Positions 10,641 to 24,200 of a stretch of DNA of 64,000 nt are shown piece by piece. The notes below the pieces were generated by a model that was not told the DNA's origin, searched no databases, and was given only the letters and a program-made list of their open reading frames with translations. The stretch comes from Osmia lignaria lignaria. Its lineage: Eukaryota; Arthropoda; Insecta; Hymenoptera; Megachilidae. The number at the start of each line of letters is the position of its first letter. Within the stretch, counting starts at the first letter, position 1. The position numbers and the translations under genes were made by a program. Location of the stretch: NCBI RefSeq assembly GCF_051020975.1, contig NW_027478160.1, positions 17,878,001-17,942,000 of the forward strand. Direction: 5' to 3'.

Positions 10641-10961
10641 TTGCAGATTCAGCTCAAAGGAACGGGCCTGACGGACATATTTCGAGATATTTCTTCTTCT
10701 TGTTGTTCTTCCTCTGCACAGCTAAGCTGGAAGTGGCATTTGCAGCTCGCAATAGTGCAGAGTTATCTCAAAGAAAGAGGCCACGGTGTTTCTGTACCTC
10801 TATTATGTTGGTGCAGCTTCGGAACTTTTAAATATCTTGATATATCTCGAGAACTACGCATCTGATCAAAAAATATCATAGAACATAAAAAGTAGGAAAC
10901 CTAATTTTCTCCAAAAAGGTCTCTTAACATTTTGCCATAGCTCGCTTCGTTTCCGAGATAT
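10641..10961 (+). repeat. 321-bp length-variant monomer, copy 1
   Basis: This unit is one base short. Its tail reads 'cctaattttctcc' followed by a shorter A run, instead of 'cttaattctctac' followed by six A. It also has 'gctttgtttcc' at its left boundary and 'ctgtacctc' and 'ggtgcagctt' in the body. The identical combination is found at 28673-28993. A length change plus several linked substitutions makes this pair one of the strongest proofs that the two regions share descent. Confidence 0.93.
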
Positions 10962-13900
10962 TTGCAGATTTATCTCAAGGGAAGGGGCCTGACGGACATA
11001 TTTCGAGATATTTCTTCTTCTTGTTGTTCTTCTTCTGCACAGCTAAGCTGGAAGTGGCATTTGCGGCTCGCACTAGTGCAGAGTTATCTCGAAGAAAGGG
11101 GCCACGGTGTTTCTGTATCTCTATTATGTTGGTGCGGCTTCGGAACTTTTAAATATCTCGATATATCTCGAAAACTACGCTTCTGATCAAAAAATATCAT
11201 AGAACATAAAAAGTAGGAAACTTAATTCTCTACAAAAAAGGTCTCTTAACATTTTGCCATAGCTCGCTTCGTTTCCGAGATATTTGCAGATTTATCTCAA
11301 GGGAAGGGGCCTGACGGACATTTTTCGAGATATTTCTTCTTCTTGTTGTTGTTCTTCTGCACAGCTAAGCTGGAAGTGGCATTTGCGGCTCGCACTAGTG
11401 CAGAGTTATCTCAAAGAAAGGGGCCACGGTGTTTCTGTATCTCCATTATGTTGGTGCGGCTTCGGAACTTTTAAATATCTTGATATATCTCGAGAACTAC
11501 GCATCTGATCAAAAAATATCATAGAACGTAAAAAGTAGAAAACTTAATTCTCTACAAAAAAGGTCTCTTAACATTTTGCCATAGCTCGCTTCGTTTCCGA
11601 GATATTTGCAGATTTATCTCAAGGGAAGGGGCCTGACGGACATATTTCGAGATATTTCTTCTTCTTGTTGTTCTTCTTCTGCACAGCTAAGCTGGAAGTG
11701 GCATTTGCGGCTTGCACTAGTGCAGAGTTATCTCAAAGAAAGGGGCCACGGTGTTTCTGTATCTCTATTATGTTGGTGCGGCTTCGGAACTTTTAAATAT
11801 CTCGATATATCTCGAAAACTACGCTTCTGATCAAAAAATAGCATAGAACATAAAAAGTAGGAAACTTAATTCTCTACAAAAAAGGTCTCTTAACATTTTG
11901 CCATAGCTCGCTTCGTTTCCGAGATATTTGCAGATTTATCTCAAGGGAAGGGGCCTGACGGACATATTTCGAGATATTTCTTCTTCTTGTTGTTCTTCTT
12001 CTGCACAGCTAAGCTGGAAGTGGCATTTGCGGCTCGCATTAGTGCAGAGTTATCTCAAAGAAAGGGGCCACGGTGTTTCTGTATCTCTATTATGTTGGTG
12101 CGGCTTCGGAACTTTTAAATATCTTGATATATCTCGAGAACTACGCATCTGATCAAAAAATATCATAGAACATAAAAAGTAGGAAACTTAATTCTCTACA
12201 AAAAAGGTCTCTTAACATTTTACCATAGCTCGCTTCGTTTCCGAGATATTTGCAGATTTATCTCAAGGGAAGGGGCCTGACGGACATATTTCGAGATATT
12301 TCTTCTTCTTGTTGTTCTTCTTCTGCACAGCTAAGCTGGAAGTGGCATTTGCGGCTCGCACTAGTGCAGAGTTATCTCAAAGAAAGGGGCCACGGTGTTT
12401 CTGTATCTCTATTATGTTGGTGCGGCTTCGGAACTTTTAAATATCTTGATATATCTCGAGAACTACGCATCTGATCAAAAAATATCATAGAACATAAAAA
12501 GTAGGAAACTTAATTCTCTACAAAAAAGGTCTCTTAACATTTTACCATAGCTCGCTTCGTTTCCGAGATATTTGCAGATTTATCTCAAGGGAAGGGGCCT
12601 GACGGACATATTTCGAGATATTTCTTCTTCTTGTTGTTCTTCTTCTGCACAGCTAAGCTGGAAGTGGCATTTGCGGCTCGCACTAGTGCAGAGTTATCTC
12701 AAAGAAAGGGGCCACGGTGTTTCTGTATCTCTATTATGTTGGTGCGGCTTCGGAACTTTTAAATATCTTGATATATCTCGAGAACTACGCATCTGATCAA
12801 AAAATATCATAGAACATAAATAGTAGGAAACTTAATTCTCTACAAAAAAGGTCCCTCAACATTTTGCCATAGCTCGCTTCGTTTCCGAGATATTTGCACA
12901 TTTATCTCAAGGGAAGCGGCCTAACGGACATATTTCGAGATATTTCTTCTTCTTGTTGTTCTTCTTCTGCACAGCTAAGCTGGAAGTGGCATTTGCGGCT
13001 CGCACTAGTGCAGAGTTATCTCAAAGAAAGGGGCCACGGTGTTTCTGTATCTCTATTATGTTGGTGCGGCTTCGGAACTTTTAAATATCTTGATATATCT
13101 CGAGAACTACGCATCTGATCAAAAAATATCATAGAACATAAAAAGTAGGAAACATAATTCTCTACAAAAAACGTCTCTTAACATTTTGCCATAGCTCGCT
13201 TCGTTTCCGCGATATTTGCAGATTTATCTCAAGGGAAGGGGCCTGACGGACATATTTCGAGATATTTCTTCTTCTTGTTGTTCTTCTTCTGCACAGCTAA
13301 GCTGGAAGTGGCATTTGCGGCTCGCACTAGTGCAGAGTTATCTCAAAGAAAGGGGCCACGGTGTTTCTGTATCTCTATTATGTTGGTGCGGCTTCGGAAC
13401 TTTTAAATATCTCGATATATCTCGAAAACTACGCATCTGATCAAAAAATATCATAGAACATAAAAAGTAGGAAACTTAATTCTCTACAAAAAAGGTCTCT
13501 TAACATTTTGCCATAGCTCGCTTGGTTTCCGAGATATTTGCAGATTTATCTCAAGGGAAGGGGCCTGACGGACATATTTCGAGATATTTCTTCTTCTTGT
13601 TGTCCTTCTTCCGCACAGCTAAGCTGGAAGTGGCATTTGCGGCTCGCACTAGTGCAGAGTTATCTCAAAGAAAGGGGCCACGGTGTTTCTGTATCTCTAT
13701 TATGTTGGTGCGGCTTCGGAACTTTTAAATATCTCGATATATCTCGAAAACTACGCTTCTGATCAAAAAATATCATAGAACATAAATTGTAGGAAACATA
13801 ATTCTCTACAAAAAACGTCTCTTAACATTTTGCCATAGCTCGCTTCGTTTCCGAGATATTTGCAGATTTATATCAAGGGAAGGGGCCTGACGGACATATT

Positions 13901-14181
13901 TCGAGATATTTCTTCTTCTTGTTGTTCTTCTTCTGCACAGCTAAGCTGGAAGTGGCATTTGCGGCTCGCACTAGTGCAGAGTTATCTCGAAGAAAGGGGC
14001 CACGGTGTTTCTGCATCTCTATTATGTTGGTGCGGCTTCGGAACTTTTAAATATCTTGATATATCTCGAGAACTACGCATCTGATCAAAAAATATCATAC
14101 AACATAAAAAGTAGGAAACTTAATTCTCTACAAAAAAGGTCTCTTATCATTTTGCCATAGCTCGCTTCGTTTCCGAGATAT
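10962..14181 (+). repeat. Ten R-middle monomers, super-repeat copy 1
   Basis: Most units here have the R middle. Unit 11284 has private 'gttgttgttcttc' and 'tctccatta' and no partner in copy 2. Unit 11606 ('cggcttgcactag', 'aaatagcatag') pairs with 29316. Unit 11928 ('gcattagtg') pairs with 29960. Units 13216, 13538 ('cttggtttcc', 'gtccttcttccgc') and 13860 ('tttatatcaagg', 'ctgcatctc') pair with 30926, 31248 and 31570. Offsets alternate between 55 and 56 monomers, which means single-unit gains or losses after the large duplication. Unit 12894 is mosaic: its E tail is followed by the K-type 'aaacataatt' and 'aaaacgtc'. Confidence 0.85.
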
Positions 14182-14825
14182 TTGCAGATTTATCTCAAGG
14201 GAAGGGGCCTGACGGACATATTTCGAGATATTTCTTCTTCTTGTTGTTCTTCCTCTGCACAGCTAAGCTGGAAGTGGCATTTGCAGCTCGCAATAGTGCA
14301 GAGTAATCTCAAAGAAAGGGGCCACGGTGTTTCTGTATCTCTATTATGTTGGTGCGGCTTCGGAACTTTTAAATATCTTGATATATCTCGAGAACTACGC
14401 ATCTGATCAAAAAATATCATACAACATAAAAAGTAGGAAACTTAATTCTCTACAAAAAAGGTCTCTTATCATTTTGCCATAGCTCGCTTCGTTTCCGAGA
14501 TATTTGCAGATTTATCTCAAGGGAAGGGGCCTGACGGACATATTTCGAGATATTTCTTCTTCTTGTTGTTCTTCCTCTGCACAGCTAAGCTGGAAGTGGC
14601 ATTTGCAGCTCGCAATAGTGCAGAGTAATCTCAAAGAAAGGGGCCACGGTGTTTCTGTATCTCTATTATGTTGGTGCGGCTTCGGAACTTTTAAATATCT
14701 TGATATATCTCGAGAACTACGCATCTGATCAAAAAATATCATAGAACATAAAAAGTAGGAAACTTAATTGTCTACAAAAAAGGTCTCTTAACATTTTGCC
14801 ATAGCTCGCTTCGTTTCCGAGATAT
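14182..14825 (+). repeat. Adjacent pair of 'agtaatctc' monomers
   Basis: Units 14182 and 14504 are neighbours and nearly the same. Both have 'ttcttcctctg', the Q middle and 'cagagtaatctc', and each is preceded by the rare 'tcttatcatttt'. Unit 14504 then differs only in its tail ('catagaac', 'ttaattgtc'). This looks like a recent one-monomer duplication. The partner region in copy 2 has a single such unit, at 31892. Confidence 0.85.
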
Positions 14826-17401
14826 TTGCAGATTTATCTCAAGGGAAGGGGCCTGACGGACATATTTCGAGATATTTCTTCTTCTTGTTGTTCTTCTTCT
14901 GCACAGCTAAGCTGGAAGTGGCATTTGCGGCTCGCACTAGTGCAGAGTTATCTCAAAGAAAGGGGCCACGGTGTTTCTGTATCTCTATTATGTTGGTGCG
15001 GCTTCGGAACTTTTAAATATCTCGATATATCTCGAAAACTACGCATCTGATCAAAAAATATCATAGAACATAAAAAGTAGGAAACTTAATTCTCTACAAA
15101 AAAGGTCTCTTAACATTTTGCCATAGCTCGCTTGGTTTCCGAGATATTTGCAGATTTATCTCAAGGGAAGGGGCCTGACGGACATATTTCGAGATATTTC
15201 TTCTTCTTGTTGTTATTCTTCTGCACAGCTAAGCTGGAAGTGGCATTTGCAGCTCGCAATAGTGCAGAGTTATCGCAAAGAAAGGGGCCACGGTGTTTCT
15301 GTATCTCTATTATGTTGGTGCGGCTTCGGAACTTTTAAATATCTTGATATATCTCGAGAACTACGCATCTGATCAAAAAATATCATAGAACATAAAAAGT
15401 AGGAAACTTACTTCTCTACAAGAAAGGTCTCTTAACATTTTGCCATAGCTCGCTTCGTTTCCGAGATATTTGCAGATTTATCTCAAAGGAACGGGCCTGA
15501 CGGACATATTTCGAGATATTTCTTCTTCTTGTTGTTCTTCCTCTGCACAGCTAAGCTGGAAGTGGCATTTGCAGCTCGCAATAGTGCAGAGTAATCTCAA
15601 AGAAAGGGGCCACGGTGTTTCTGTATCTCTATTATGTTGGTGCGGCTTCGGAACTTTTAAATATCTTGATATATCTCGAGAACTACGCATCTGATCAAAA
15701 AATATCATAGCACATAAAAAGTAGGAAACTTAATTCTCTACAAAAAAGGTCTCTTAACATTTTGCCATAGCTCGCTTCGTTTCCGAGATATTTGCAGATA
15801 TATCTCAAGGGAAGGGGCCTGACGGACATATTTCGAGATATTTCTTCTTCTTGTTGTTCTTCTTCTGCACAGCTAAGCTGGAAGTGGCATTTGCGGCTCG
15901 CACTAGTGCAGAGTTATCTCAAAGAAAGGGGCCACGGTGTTTCTGTATCTCTATTATGTTGGTGCGGCTTCGGAACTTTTAAATATCTTGATATATCTCG
16001 AGAACTACGCATCTGATCAAAAAATATCATAGAACATAAATAGTAGGAAACTTAATTCTCTACAAAAAAGGTCCCTCAACATTTTGCCATAGCTCGCTTC
16101 GTTTCCGAGATATTTGCACATTTATCTCAAGGGAAGCGGCCTAACGGACATATTTCGAGATATTTCTTCTTCTTGTTGTTCTTCTTCTGCACAGCTAAGC
16201 TGGAAGTGGCATTTACGGCTCGCACTAGTGCAGAGTTATCTCAAAGAAAGGGGCCACGGTGTTTCTGTATCTCTATTATGTTGGTGCGGCTTCGGAACTT
16301 TTAAATATCTCGATATATCTCGAAAACTACGCTTCTGATCAAAAAATATCATAGCACATAGATTGTAGGAAACATAATTCTCTACAAGAAACGTCTCTTA
16401 ACATTTTGCCATAGCTCGCTTCGTTTCCGAGATATTTGCAGATTTATCTCAAGGGAAGGGGCCTGACGGACATATTTCGAGATATTTCTTCTTCTTGTTG
16501 TTCTTCTTCTGCACAGCTAAGCTGGAAGTGGCATTTGCGGCTCGCACTAGTGCAGAGTTATCTCGAAGAAAGGGGCCACGGTGTTTCTGTATCTCTATTA
16601 TGTTGGTGCGGCTTCGGAACTTTTAAATATCTTGATATATCTCGAGAACTACGCATCTGATCAAAAAATATCATACAACATAAAAAGTAGGAAACTTAAT
16701 TCTCTACAAGAAAGGTCTCTTAACATTTTGCCATAGCTCGCTTGGTTTCCGAGATATTTGCAGATTTATCTCAAGAGATGGGGCCTGACGGACATATTTC
16801 GAGATATTTCTTCTTCTTGTTGTTCTTCTTCTGCACAGCTAAGCTGGAAGTGGCATTTGCAGCTCGCAATAGTGCAGAGTTATCTCAAAGAAAGAGGCCA
16901 CGGTGTTTCTCTACCTCTATTATGTTGGTGCAGCTTCGGAACTTTTAAATATCTTGATATATCTCGAGATCTACGCATCTGATCAAAAAATATCATAGAA
17001 CATAAAAAGTAGGAAACTTAATTCTCTACAAAAAAGGTCTCTTAACATTTTGCCATAGCTCGCTTCGTTTCCGAGATATTGGCAGATTTATCTCAAGGGA
17101 AGGGGCCTGACGGGCATATTTCGAGATATTTCTTCTTCTTCTTGTTCTTCTTCTGCACAGCTAAGCTGGAAGTGGCATTTGCGGCTCGCACTAGTGCAGA
17201 GTTATCTCAAAGAAAGGGGCCACGGTGTTTCTGTATCTCTATTACGTTGGTGCGGCTTCGGAACTTTTAAATATCTTGATATATCTCGAGAACTACGCAT
17301 CTGATCAAAAAATATCATAGAACATAAAAAGTAGGAAACTTAATTCTCTACAAATAAGGTCTCTTAACATTTTGCCATAGCCCGCTTCGTTTCCGAGATA
17401 T
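14826..17401 (+). repeat. Eight monomers ending super-repeat copy 1
   Basis: The order is 15148 (A class, 'gttattctt', 'tatcgcaaag'), 15470 ('ctcaaaggaacggg' with 'agtaatctc'), 15792, 16114 ('ttgcacattt'), 16436 ('ctcgaagaa', 'atacaacat'), 16758 (F class, 'cttggtttcc', 'tctctacctc', 'gagatctac') and 17080 (G class, 'atattggcag', 'gacgggcat', 'attacgttgg'). The same series recurs at 36400, 36722, 37044, 37366, 37688, 38010 and 38332, each 21252 bp (66 monomers) away. Most of it recurs a third time at 39621-41552. Confidence 0.9.
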
Positions 17402-17724
17402 TTGCAGATTTATCTCAAGGGAAGGGGCCTGACGGACATATTTCGAGATATTTCTTCTTCTTGTTGTTATTCTTCTGCACAGCTAAGCTGGAAGTGGCAT
17501 TTGCAGCTCGCAATGAGTGCAGAGTTATCGCAAAGAAAGGGGCCACGGTGTTTCTGTATCTCTATTATGTTGGTGCGGCTTCGGAACTTTTAAATATCTT
17601 GATATATCTCGAGAACTACGCATCTGATCAAAAAATATTATAGAACATAAAAAGTAGGAAACTTAATTCTCTACAAGAAAGGTCTCTTAACATTTTGCCA
17701 TAGCTCGCTTCGTTTCCGAGATAT
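17402..17724 (+). repeat. 323-bp length-variant monomer (caatGagtg insertion)
   Basis: One G is inserted in the Q middle, giving 'cgcaatgagtgc' in place of 'cgcaatagtgc'. The unit is otherwise A class, with 'tagcccgcttcg' at the boundary, 'gttattcttctgc' and 'tatcgcaaag'. The insertion breaks the forward open frame. The same insertion is present in units 38654, 41553 and 42198 and nowhere else I could see, so all four descend from one event. Confidence 0.94.
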
Positions 17725-19012
17725 TTGCAGATTTATCTCAAGGGAAGGGGCCTGACGGACATATTTCGAGATACTTCTTCTTATTGTTGTTCTTCTTCTG
17801 CACAGCTAAGCTGGAAGTGGCATTTGCAGCTCGCAATAGTGTAGAGTTATCTCAAAGAAAGGGGCCACGGTGTTTCTGTATCTCTATTATGTTGGTGCAG
17901 CTTCGGAACTTTTAAATATCTTGATATATCTCGAGAACTACGCATCTGATCAAAAAATATCATGGAACATAAAAAGTAGAAAACTTAATTCTCTACAAAA
18001 AAGGTCTCTTAACATTTTGCCATAGCTCGCTTCGTTTCCGAGATATTTGCAGATTTATCTCAAGGGAAGGGGCCTGACGGACATATTTCGAGATATTTCT
18101 TCTTCTTGTTGTTCTTCTTCTGCACAGCTAAGCTGGAAGTGGCATTTGCAGCTCGCAATAGTGCATAGTTATCTCAAAGAAAGGGGCCACGGTGTTTCTG
18201 TATCTCTATTATGTTGGTGCGGCTTCGGAACTTTTAAATATCTTGATATATCTCGAGAACTACGCATCTGATCAAAAAATATCATAGAACATAAAAAGTA
18301 GGAAACTTAATTCTCTACAAGAAAGGTCTCTTAACATTTTGCCATAGCTCGCTTCGTTTCCGAGATATTTGCAGATTTATCTCAAGGGAAGGGGCCTGAC
18401 GGACATATTTCGAGATACTTCTTCTTATTGTTGTTCTTCTTCTGCACAGCTAAGCTGGAAGTGGCATTTGCAGCTCGCAATAGTGTAGAGTTATCTCAAA
18501 GAAAGGGGCCACGGTGTTTCTGTATCTCTATTATGTTGGTGCAGCTTCGGAACTTTTAAATATCTTGATATATCTCGAGAACTACGCATCTGATCAAAAA
18601 ATATCATGGAACATAAAAAGTAGAAAACTTAATTCTCTACAAAAAAGGTCTCTTAACATTTTGCCATAGCTCGCTTCGTTTCCGAGATATTTGCAGATTT
18701 ATCTCAAGGGAAGGGGCCTGACGGACATATTTCGAGATATTTCTTCTTCTTGTTGTTCTTCTTCTGCACAGCTAAGCTGGAAGTGGCATTTGCAGCTCGC
18801 AATAGTGCATAGTTATCTCAAAGAAAGGGGCCACGGTGTTTCTGTATCTCTATTATGTTGGTGCGGCTTCGGAACTTTTAAATATCTTGATATATCTCGA
18901 GAACTACGCATCTGATCAAAAAATATCATAGAACATAAAAAGTAGGAAACTTAATTCTCTACAAGAAAGGTCTCTTAACATTTTGCCATAGCTCGCTTCG
19001 TTTCCGAGATAT
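17725..19012 (+). repeat. 644-bp B-C dimer duplicated in tandem
   Basis: Units 17725 and 18047 are repeated as 18369 and 18691. The first of each pair has 'gatacttcttcttattg', the rare 'agtgtagag', 'ggtgcagctt' and 'catggaacat' with 'agtagaaaac'. The second has the C marker 'gtgcatagtt' and 'acaagaaagg'. The 'gtgtag' change introduces a stop in the long forward frame of both copies. These are the leftmost B and C class units; the classes become dominant after 46.7 kb. Confidence 0.9.
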
Positions 19013-20300
19013 TTGCAGATTTATCTCAAGGGAAGGGGCCTGACGGACATATTTCGTGTTATTTCTCCTTCTTGTTGTTCTTCTTCTGCACAGCTAAGCT
19101 GGAAGTGGCATTTGCAGCTCGCAATAGTGCAGAGTTATCTCAAAGAAAGGGGCCACGGTGTTTCTGTATCTCTATTATGCTGGTGCGGCTTCGGAACTTT
19201 TAAATATCTTGATATATCTCGAGAACAACGCATCTGATCAAAAAATATCATAGAACATAAAAAGTAGAAAACTTAATTCTCTACAACAAAGGTCTCTTAA
19301 CATTTTGCCATAGCTCGCTTCGTTTCCGAGATATTTGCAGATGTATCTCGAGGGAAGGGGCCTGACGGACATATTTCGAGATATTTCTTCTTCTTGTTGT
19401 TCTTCTTCTGCACAGCTAAGCTGGAAGTGGCATTTGCGGCTCGCACTAGTGCAGAGTTATCTCGAAGAAAGGGGCCACGGTGTTTCTGTATCTCTATTAT
19501 GTTGGTGCGGCTTCGGAACTTTTAAATATCTTGATATATCTCGAGAACTACGCATCTGATCAAAAAATATCATAGAACATAAAAAGTAGGAAACTTAATT
19601 CTCTACAAGAAAGGTCTCTTAACATTTTGCCATAGCTCGCTTCGTTTCCGAGATATTTGCAGATTTATCTCAAGGGAAGGGGCCTGACGGACATATTTCG
19701 AGATACTTCTTCTTATTGTTGTTCTTCTTCTGCACAGCTAAGCTGGAAGTGGCATTTGCAGCTCGCAATAGTGCAGAGTTATCTCAAAGAAAGGGGCCAC
19801 GGTGTTTCTGTATCTCTATTATGTTGGTGCAGCTTCGGAACTTTTAAATATCTTGATATATCTCGAGAACTACGCATCTGATCAAAAAATATCATGGAAC
19901 ATAAAAAGTAGAAAACTTAATTCTCTACAAAAAAGGTCTCTTAACATTTTGCCATAGCTCGCTTCGTTTCCGAGATATTTGCAGATTTATCTCAAGGGAA
20001 GGGGCCTGACGGACATATTTCGAGATATTTCTTCTTCTTGTTGTTCTTCTTCTGCACAGCTAAGCTGGAAGTGGCATTTGCAGCTCGCAATAGTGCATAG
20101 TTATCTCAAAGAAAGGGGCCACGGTGTTTCTGTATCTCTATTATGTTGGTGCGGCTTCGGAACTTTTAAATATCTTGATATATCTCGAGAACTACGCATC
20201 TGATCAAAAAATATCATAGAACATAAAAAGTAGGAAACTTAATTCTCTACAAGAAAGGTCTCTTAACATTTTGCCATAGCTCGCTTCGTTTCCGAGATAT
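19013..20300 (+). repeat. D-E-B-C monomer run
   Basis: Unit 19013 is D class ('cgtgttatttctcc', 'atgctgg', 'gaacaacgc', 'acaacaaagg'). Unit 19335 is E class with private 'cagatgtatc'. Unit 19657 is B class and 19979 is C class. Together with the preceding B-C pairs this gives B-C-D-E-B-C, the same order as the higher-order repeat at 46707-58298. Both copies of the super-repeat are followed by B and C units, here and at 42521. Confidence 0.87.
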
Positions 20301-21266
20301 GTGCAGATTCAGCTCAAAGGAACGGGCCTGACGGACATATTTCGAGATACTTCTTCTTCTTGTTGTTCTTCCTCTGCACAGCTAAGCTGGAAGTGGCATT
20401 TGCAGCTCGCAATAGTGCAGAGTTATCTCAAAGAAAGGGGCCACGGTGTTTCTGTATCTCTATTATGTTGGTGCGGCTTCGGAACTTTTAAATATCTTGA
20501 TATATCTCGAGAACTACGCATCTGATCAAAAAATATCATAGAACATAAAAAGTAGGAAACTTAATTCTCTACAAAAAAGGTCTCTTAACATTTTGCCATA
20601 GCTCGCTTCGTTTCCGAGATATGTGCAGATTCAGCTCAAAGGAACGGGCCTGACGGACATATTTCGAGATACTTCTTCTTCTTGTTGTTCTTCCTCTGCA
20701 CAGCTAAGCTGGAAGTGGCATTTGCAGCTCGCAATAGTGCAGAGTTATCTCAAAGAAAGGGGCCACGGTGTTTCTGTATCTCTATTATGTTGGTGCGGCT
20801 TCGGAACTTTTAAATATCTTGATATATCTCGAGAACTACGCATCTGATCAAAAAATATCATAGAACATAAAAAGTAGGAAACTTAATTCTCTACAAAAAA
20901 GGTCTCTTAACATTTTGCCATAGCTCGCTTCGTTTCCGAGATATTTGCAGATTTATCTCAAGGGAAGGGGCCTGACGGACATATTTCGAGATATTTCTTC
21001 TTCTTGTTGTTCTTCCTCTGCACAGCTAAGCTGGAAGTGGCATTTGCAGCTCGCAATAGTGCAGAGTAATCTCAAAGAAAGGGGCCACGGTGTTTCTGTA
21101 TCTCTATTATGTTGGTGCGGCTTCGGAACTTTTAAATATCTTGATATATCTCGAGAACTACGCATCTGATCAAAAAATATCATAGAACATAAAAAGTAGG
21201 AAACTTAATTCTCTACAAAAAAGGTCTCTTAACATTTTGCCATAGCTCGCTTCGTTTCCGAGATAT
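20301..21266 (+). repeat. Duplicated GTG-start monomer plus 'agtaatctc' monomer
   Basis: Units 20301 and 20623 are adjacent and match in all markers I compared: 'atatgtgcag', 'attcagctcaaagg', 'gatacttc' and 'ttcttcctctg'. They differ only in their left flank ('acaagaaagg' against 'acaaaaaagg'). Unit 20945 follows with the 'agtaatctc' marker. The segment separates the B-C-D-E run from super-repeat copy 2. Confidence 0.85.
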
Positions 21267-24200
21267 TTGCAGATGTATCTCAAGGGAAGGGGCCTGACGG
21301 ACATATTTCGAGATATTTCTTCTTCTTGTTGTTCTTCTTCTGCACAGCTAAGTTGGAAGTGGCATTTGCGGCTCGCACTAGTGCAGAGTTATCTCAAAGA
21401 AAGGGGCCACGGTGTTTCTGTATCTCTATTATGTTGGTGCGGCTTCGGAACTTTTAAATATCTTGATATATCTCGAGAACTACGCATCTGATCAAAAAAT
21501 ATCATAGAACATAAATAGTAGGAAACTTAATTCTCTACAAAAAAGGTCCCTCAACATTTTGCCATAGCTCGCTTCGTTTCCGAGATATGTGCAGATTCAG
21601 CTCAAAGGAACGGGCCTGACGGACATATTTCGAGATACTTCTTCTTCTTGTTGTTCTTCCTCTGCACAGCTAAGCTGGAAGTGGCATTTGCATCTCGCAA
21701 TAGTGCAGAGTTATCTCAAAGAAAGGGGCCACGGTGTTTCTGTATCTCTATTATGTTGGTGCGGCTTCGGAACTTTTAAATATCTTGATATATCTCGAGA
21801 ACTACGCATCTGATCAAAAAATATCATAGAACATAAAAAGTAGGAAACTTAATTCTCTACAAAAAAGGTCTCTTAACATTTTGCCATAGCTCGCTTCGTT
21901 TCCGAGATATTTGCAGATTTATCTCAAGGGAAGGGGCCTGACGGACATATTTCGAGATATTTCTTCTTCCTGTTGTTCTTCTTCTGCACAGCTAAGCTGG
22001 AAATGGCATTTGCGGCTCGCACTAGTGCAGAGTTATCTCAAAGAAAGGGGCCACGGTGTTTCTGTATCTCTATTATGTTGGTGCGGCTTCGGAACTTTTA
22101 AATATCTTGATATATCTCGAGAACTACGCATCTGATCAAAAAATATCATAGAACATAAATAGTAGGAAACTTAATTCTCTACAAAAAAGGTCCCTCAACA
22201 TTTTGCCATAGCTCGCTTCGTTTCCGAGATATTTGCACATTTATCTCAAGGGAAGCGGCCTAACGGACATATTTCGAGATATTTCTTCTTCTTGTTGTTC
22301 TTCTTCTGCACAGCTAAGCTGGAAGTGGCATTTGCGGCTCGCACTAGTGCAGAGTTATCTCAAAGAAAGGGGCCACGGTGTTTCTGTATCTCTATTATGT
22401 TGGTGCGGCTTCGGAACTTTTAAATATCTCGATATATCTCGAAAACTACGCTTCTGATCAAAAAATATCATAGCACATAAATTGTAGGAAACATAATTCT
22501 CTACAAAAAACGTCTCTTAACATTTTGCCATAGCTCGCTTCGTTTCCGAGATATTTGCAGATTTATCTCAAGGGAAGGGGCCTGACGGACATATTTCGAG
22601 ATATTTCTTCTTCTTGTTGTTCTTCTTCTGCACAGCTAAGTTGGAAGTGGCATTTGCGGCTCGCACTAGTGCAGAGTTATCTCAAAGAAAGGGGCCACGG
22701 TGTTTCTGTATCTCTATTATGTTGGTGCGGCTTCGGAACTTTTAAATATCTTGATATATCTCGAGAACTACGCATCTGATCAAAAAATATCATAGAACAT
22801 AAAAAGTAGGAAACTTAATTCTCTACAAAAAAGGTCTCTTAACATTTTGCCATAGCTCGCTTCGTTTCCGAGATATTTGCAGATTTATCTCAAGGGAAGG
22901 GGCCTGACGGACATATTTCGAGATATTTCTTCTTCTTGTTGTTCTTCTTCTGCACAGCTAAGCTGGAAGTGGCATTTGCGGCTCGCACTAGTGCAGAGTT
23001 ATCTCAAAGAAAGGGGCCACGGTGTTTCTGTATCTCTATTATGTTGGTGCGGCTTCGGAACTTTTAAATATCACGATATATCTCGAAAACTACGCTTCTG
23101 ATCAAAAAATATCATAGAACATAAATTGTAGGAAACATAATTCTGTACAAAAAACGTCTCTTAACATTTTGCCATAGCTCGCTTCGTTTCCGAGATATGT
23201 GCAGATTCAGCTCAAAGGAACGGGCCTGACGGACATATTTCGAGATACTTCTTCTTCTTGTTGTTCTTCCTCTGCACAGCTAAGCTGGAAGTGGCATTTG
23301 CAGCTCGCAATAGTGCAGAGTTATCTCAAAGAAAGGGGCCACGGTGTTTCTGTATCTCTATTATGTTGGTGCGGCTTCGGAACTTTTAAATATCTTGATA
23401 TATCTCGAGAACTACGCATCTGATCAAAAAATATCATAGAACATAAAAAGTAGGAAACTTAATTCTCTACAAAAAAGGTCTCTTAACATTTTGCCATAGC
23501 TCGCTTCGTTTCCGAGATATTTGCAGATTTATCTCAAGGGAAGGGGCCTGACGGACATATTTCGAGATATTTCTTCTTCCTGTTGTTCTTCTTCTGCACA
23601 GCTAAGCTGGAAGTGGCATTTGCGGCTCGCACTAGTGCAGAGTTATCTCAAAGAAAGGGGCCACGGTGTTTCTGTATCTCTATTATGTTGGTGCGGCTTC
23701 GGAACTTTTAAATATCTTGATATATCTCGAGAACTACGCATCTGATCAAAAAATATCATAGAACATAAATAGTAGGAAACTTAATTCTCTACAAAAAAGG
23801 TCCCTCAACATTTTGCCATAGCTCGCTTCGTTTCCGAGATATTTGCACATTTATCTCAAGGGAAGCGGCCTAACGGACATATTTCCAGATATTTCTTCTT
23901 CTTGTTGTTCTTCTTCTGCACAGCTAAGCTGGAAGTGGCATTTGCGGCTCGCACTAGTGCAGAGTTATCTCAAAGAAAGGGGCCACGGTGTTTCTGTATC
24001 TCTATTATGTTGGTGCGGCTTCGGAACTTTTAAATATCTCGATATATCTCGAAAACTACGCTTCTGATCAAAAAATATCATAGCACATAAATTGTAGGAA
24101 ACATAATTCTCTACAAAAAACGTCTCTTAACATTTTGCCATAGCTCGCTTCGTTTCCGAGATATTTGCAGATTTATCTCAAGGGAAGGGGCCTGACGGAC

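Noticed and set aside
11284..11605. Length change in the tract of unit 11284 ('gttgttgttcttc')
   Set aside because: On counting, the unit is still 322 bp. The change is a substitution, not an added triplet.
13522..13728. 68-codon frames in units with 'cttggtttcc', and similar 60-80 codon frames elsewhere
   Set aside because: All are TTG-started readings of the same repeat in another frame and overlap the 74-codon frame.
17461..17643. Frame created by the inserted G in the 323-bp units
   Set aside because: It is a by-product of a one-base insertion in satellite DNA and starts at TTG in the pyrimidine tract.
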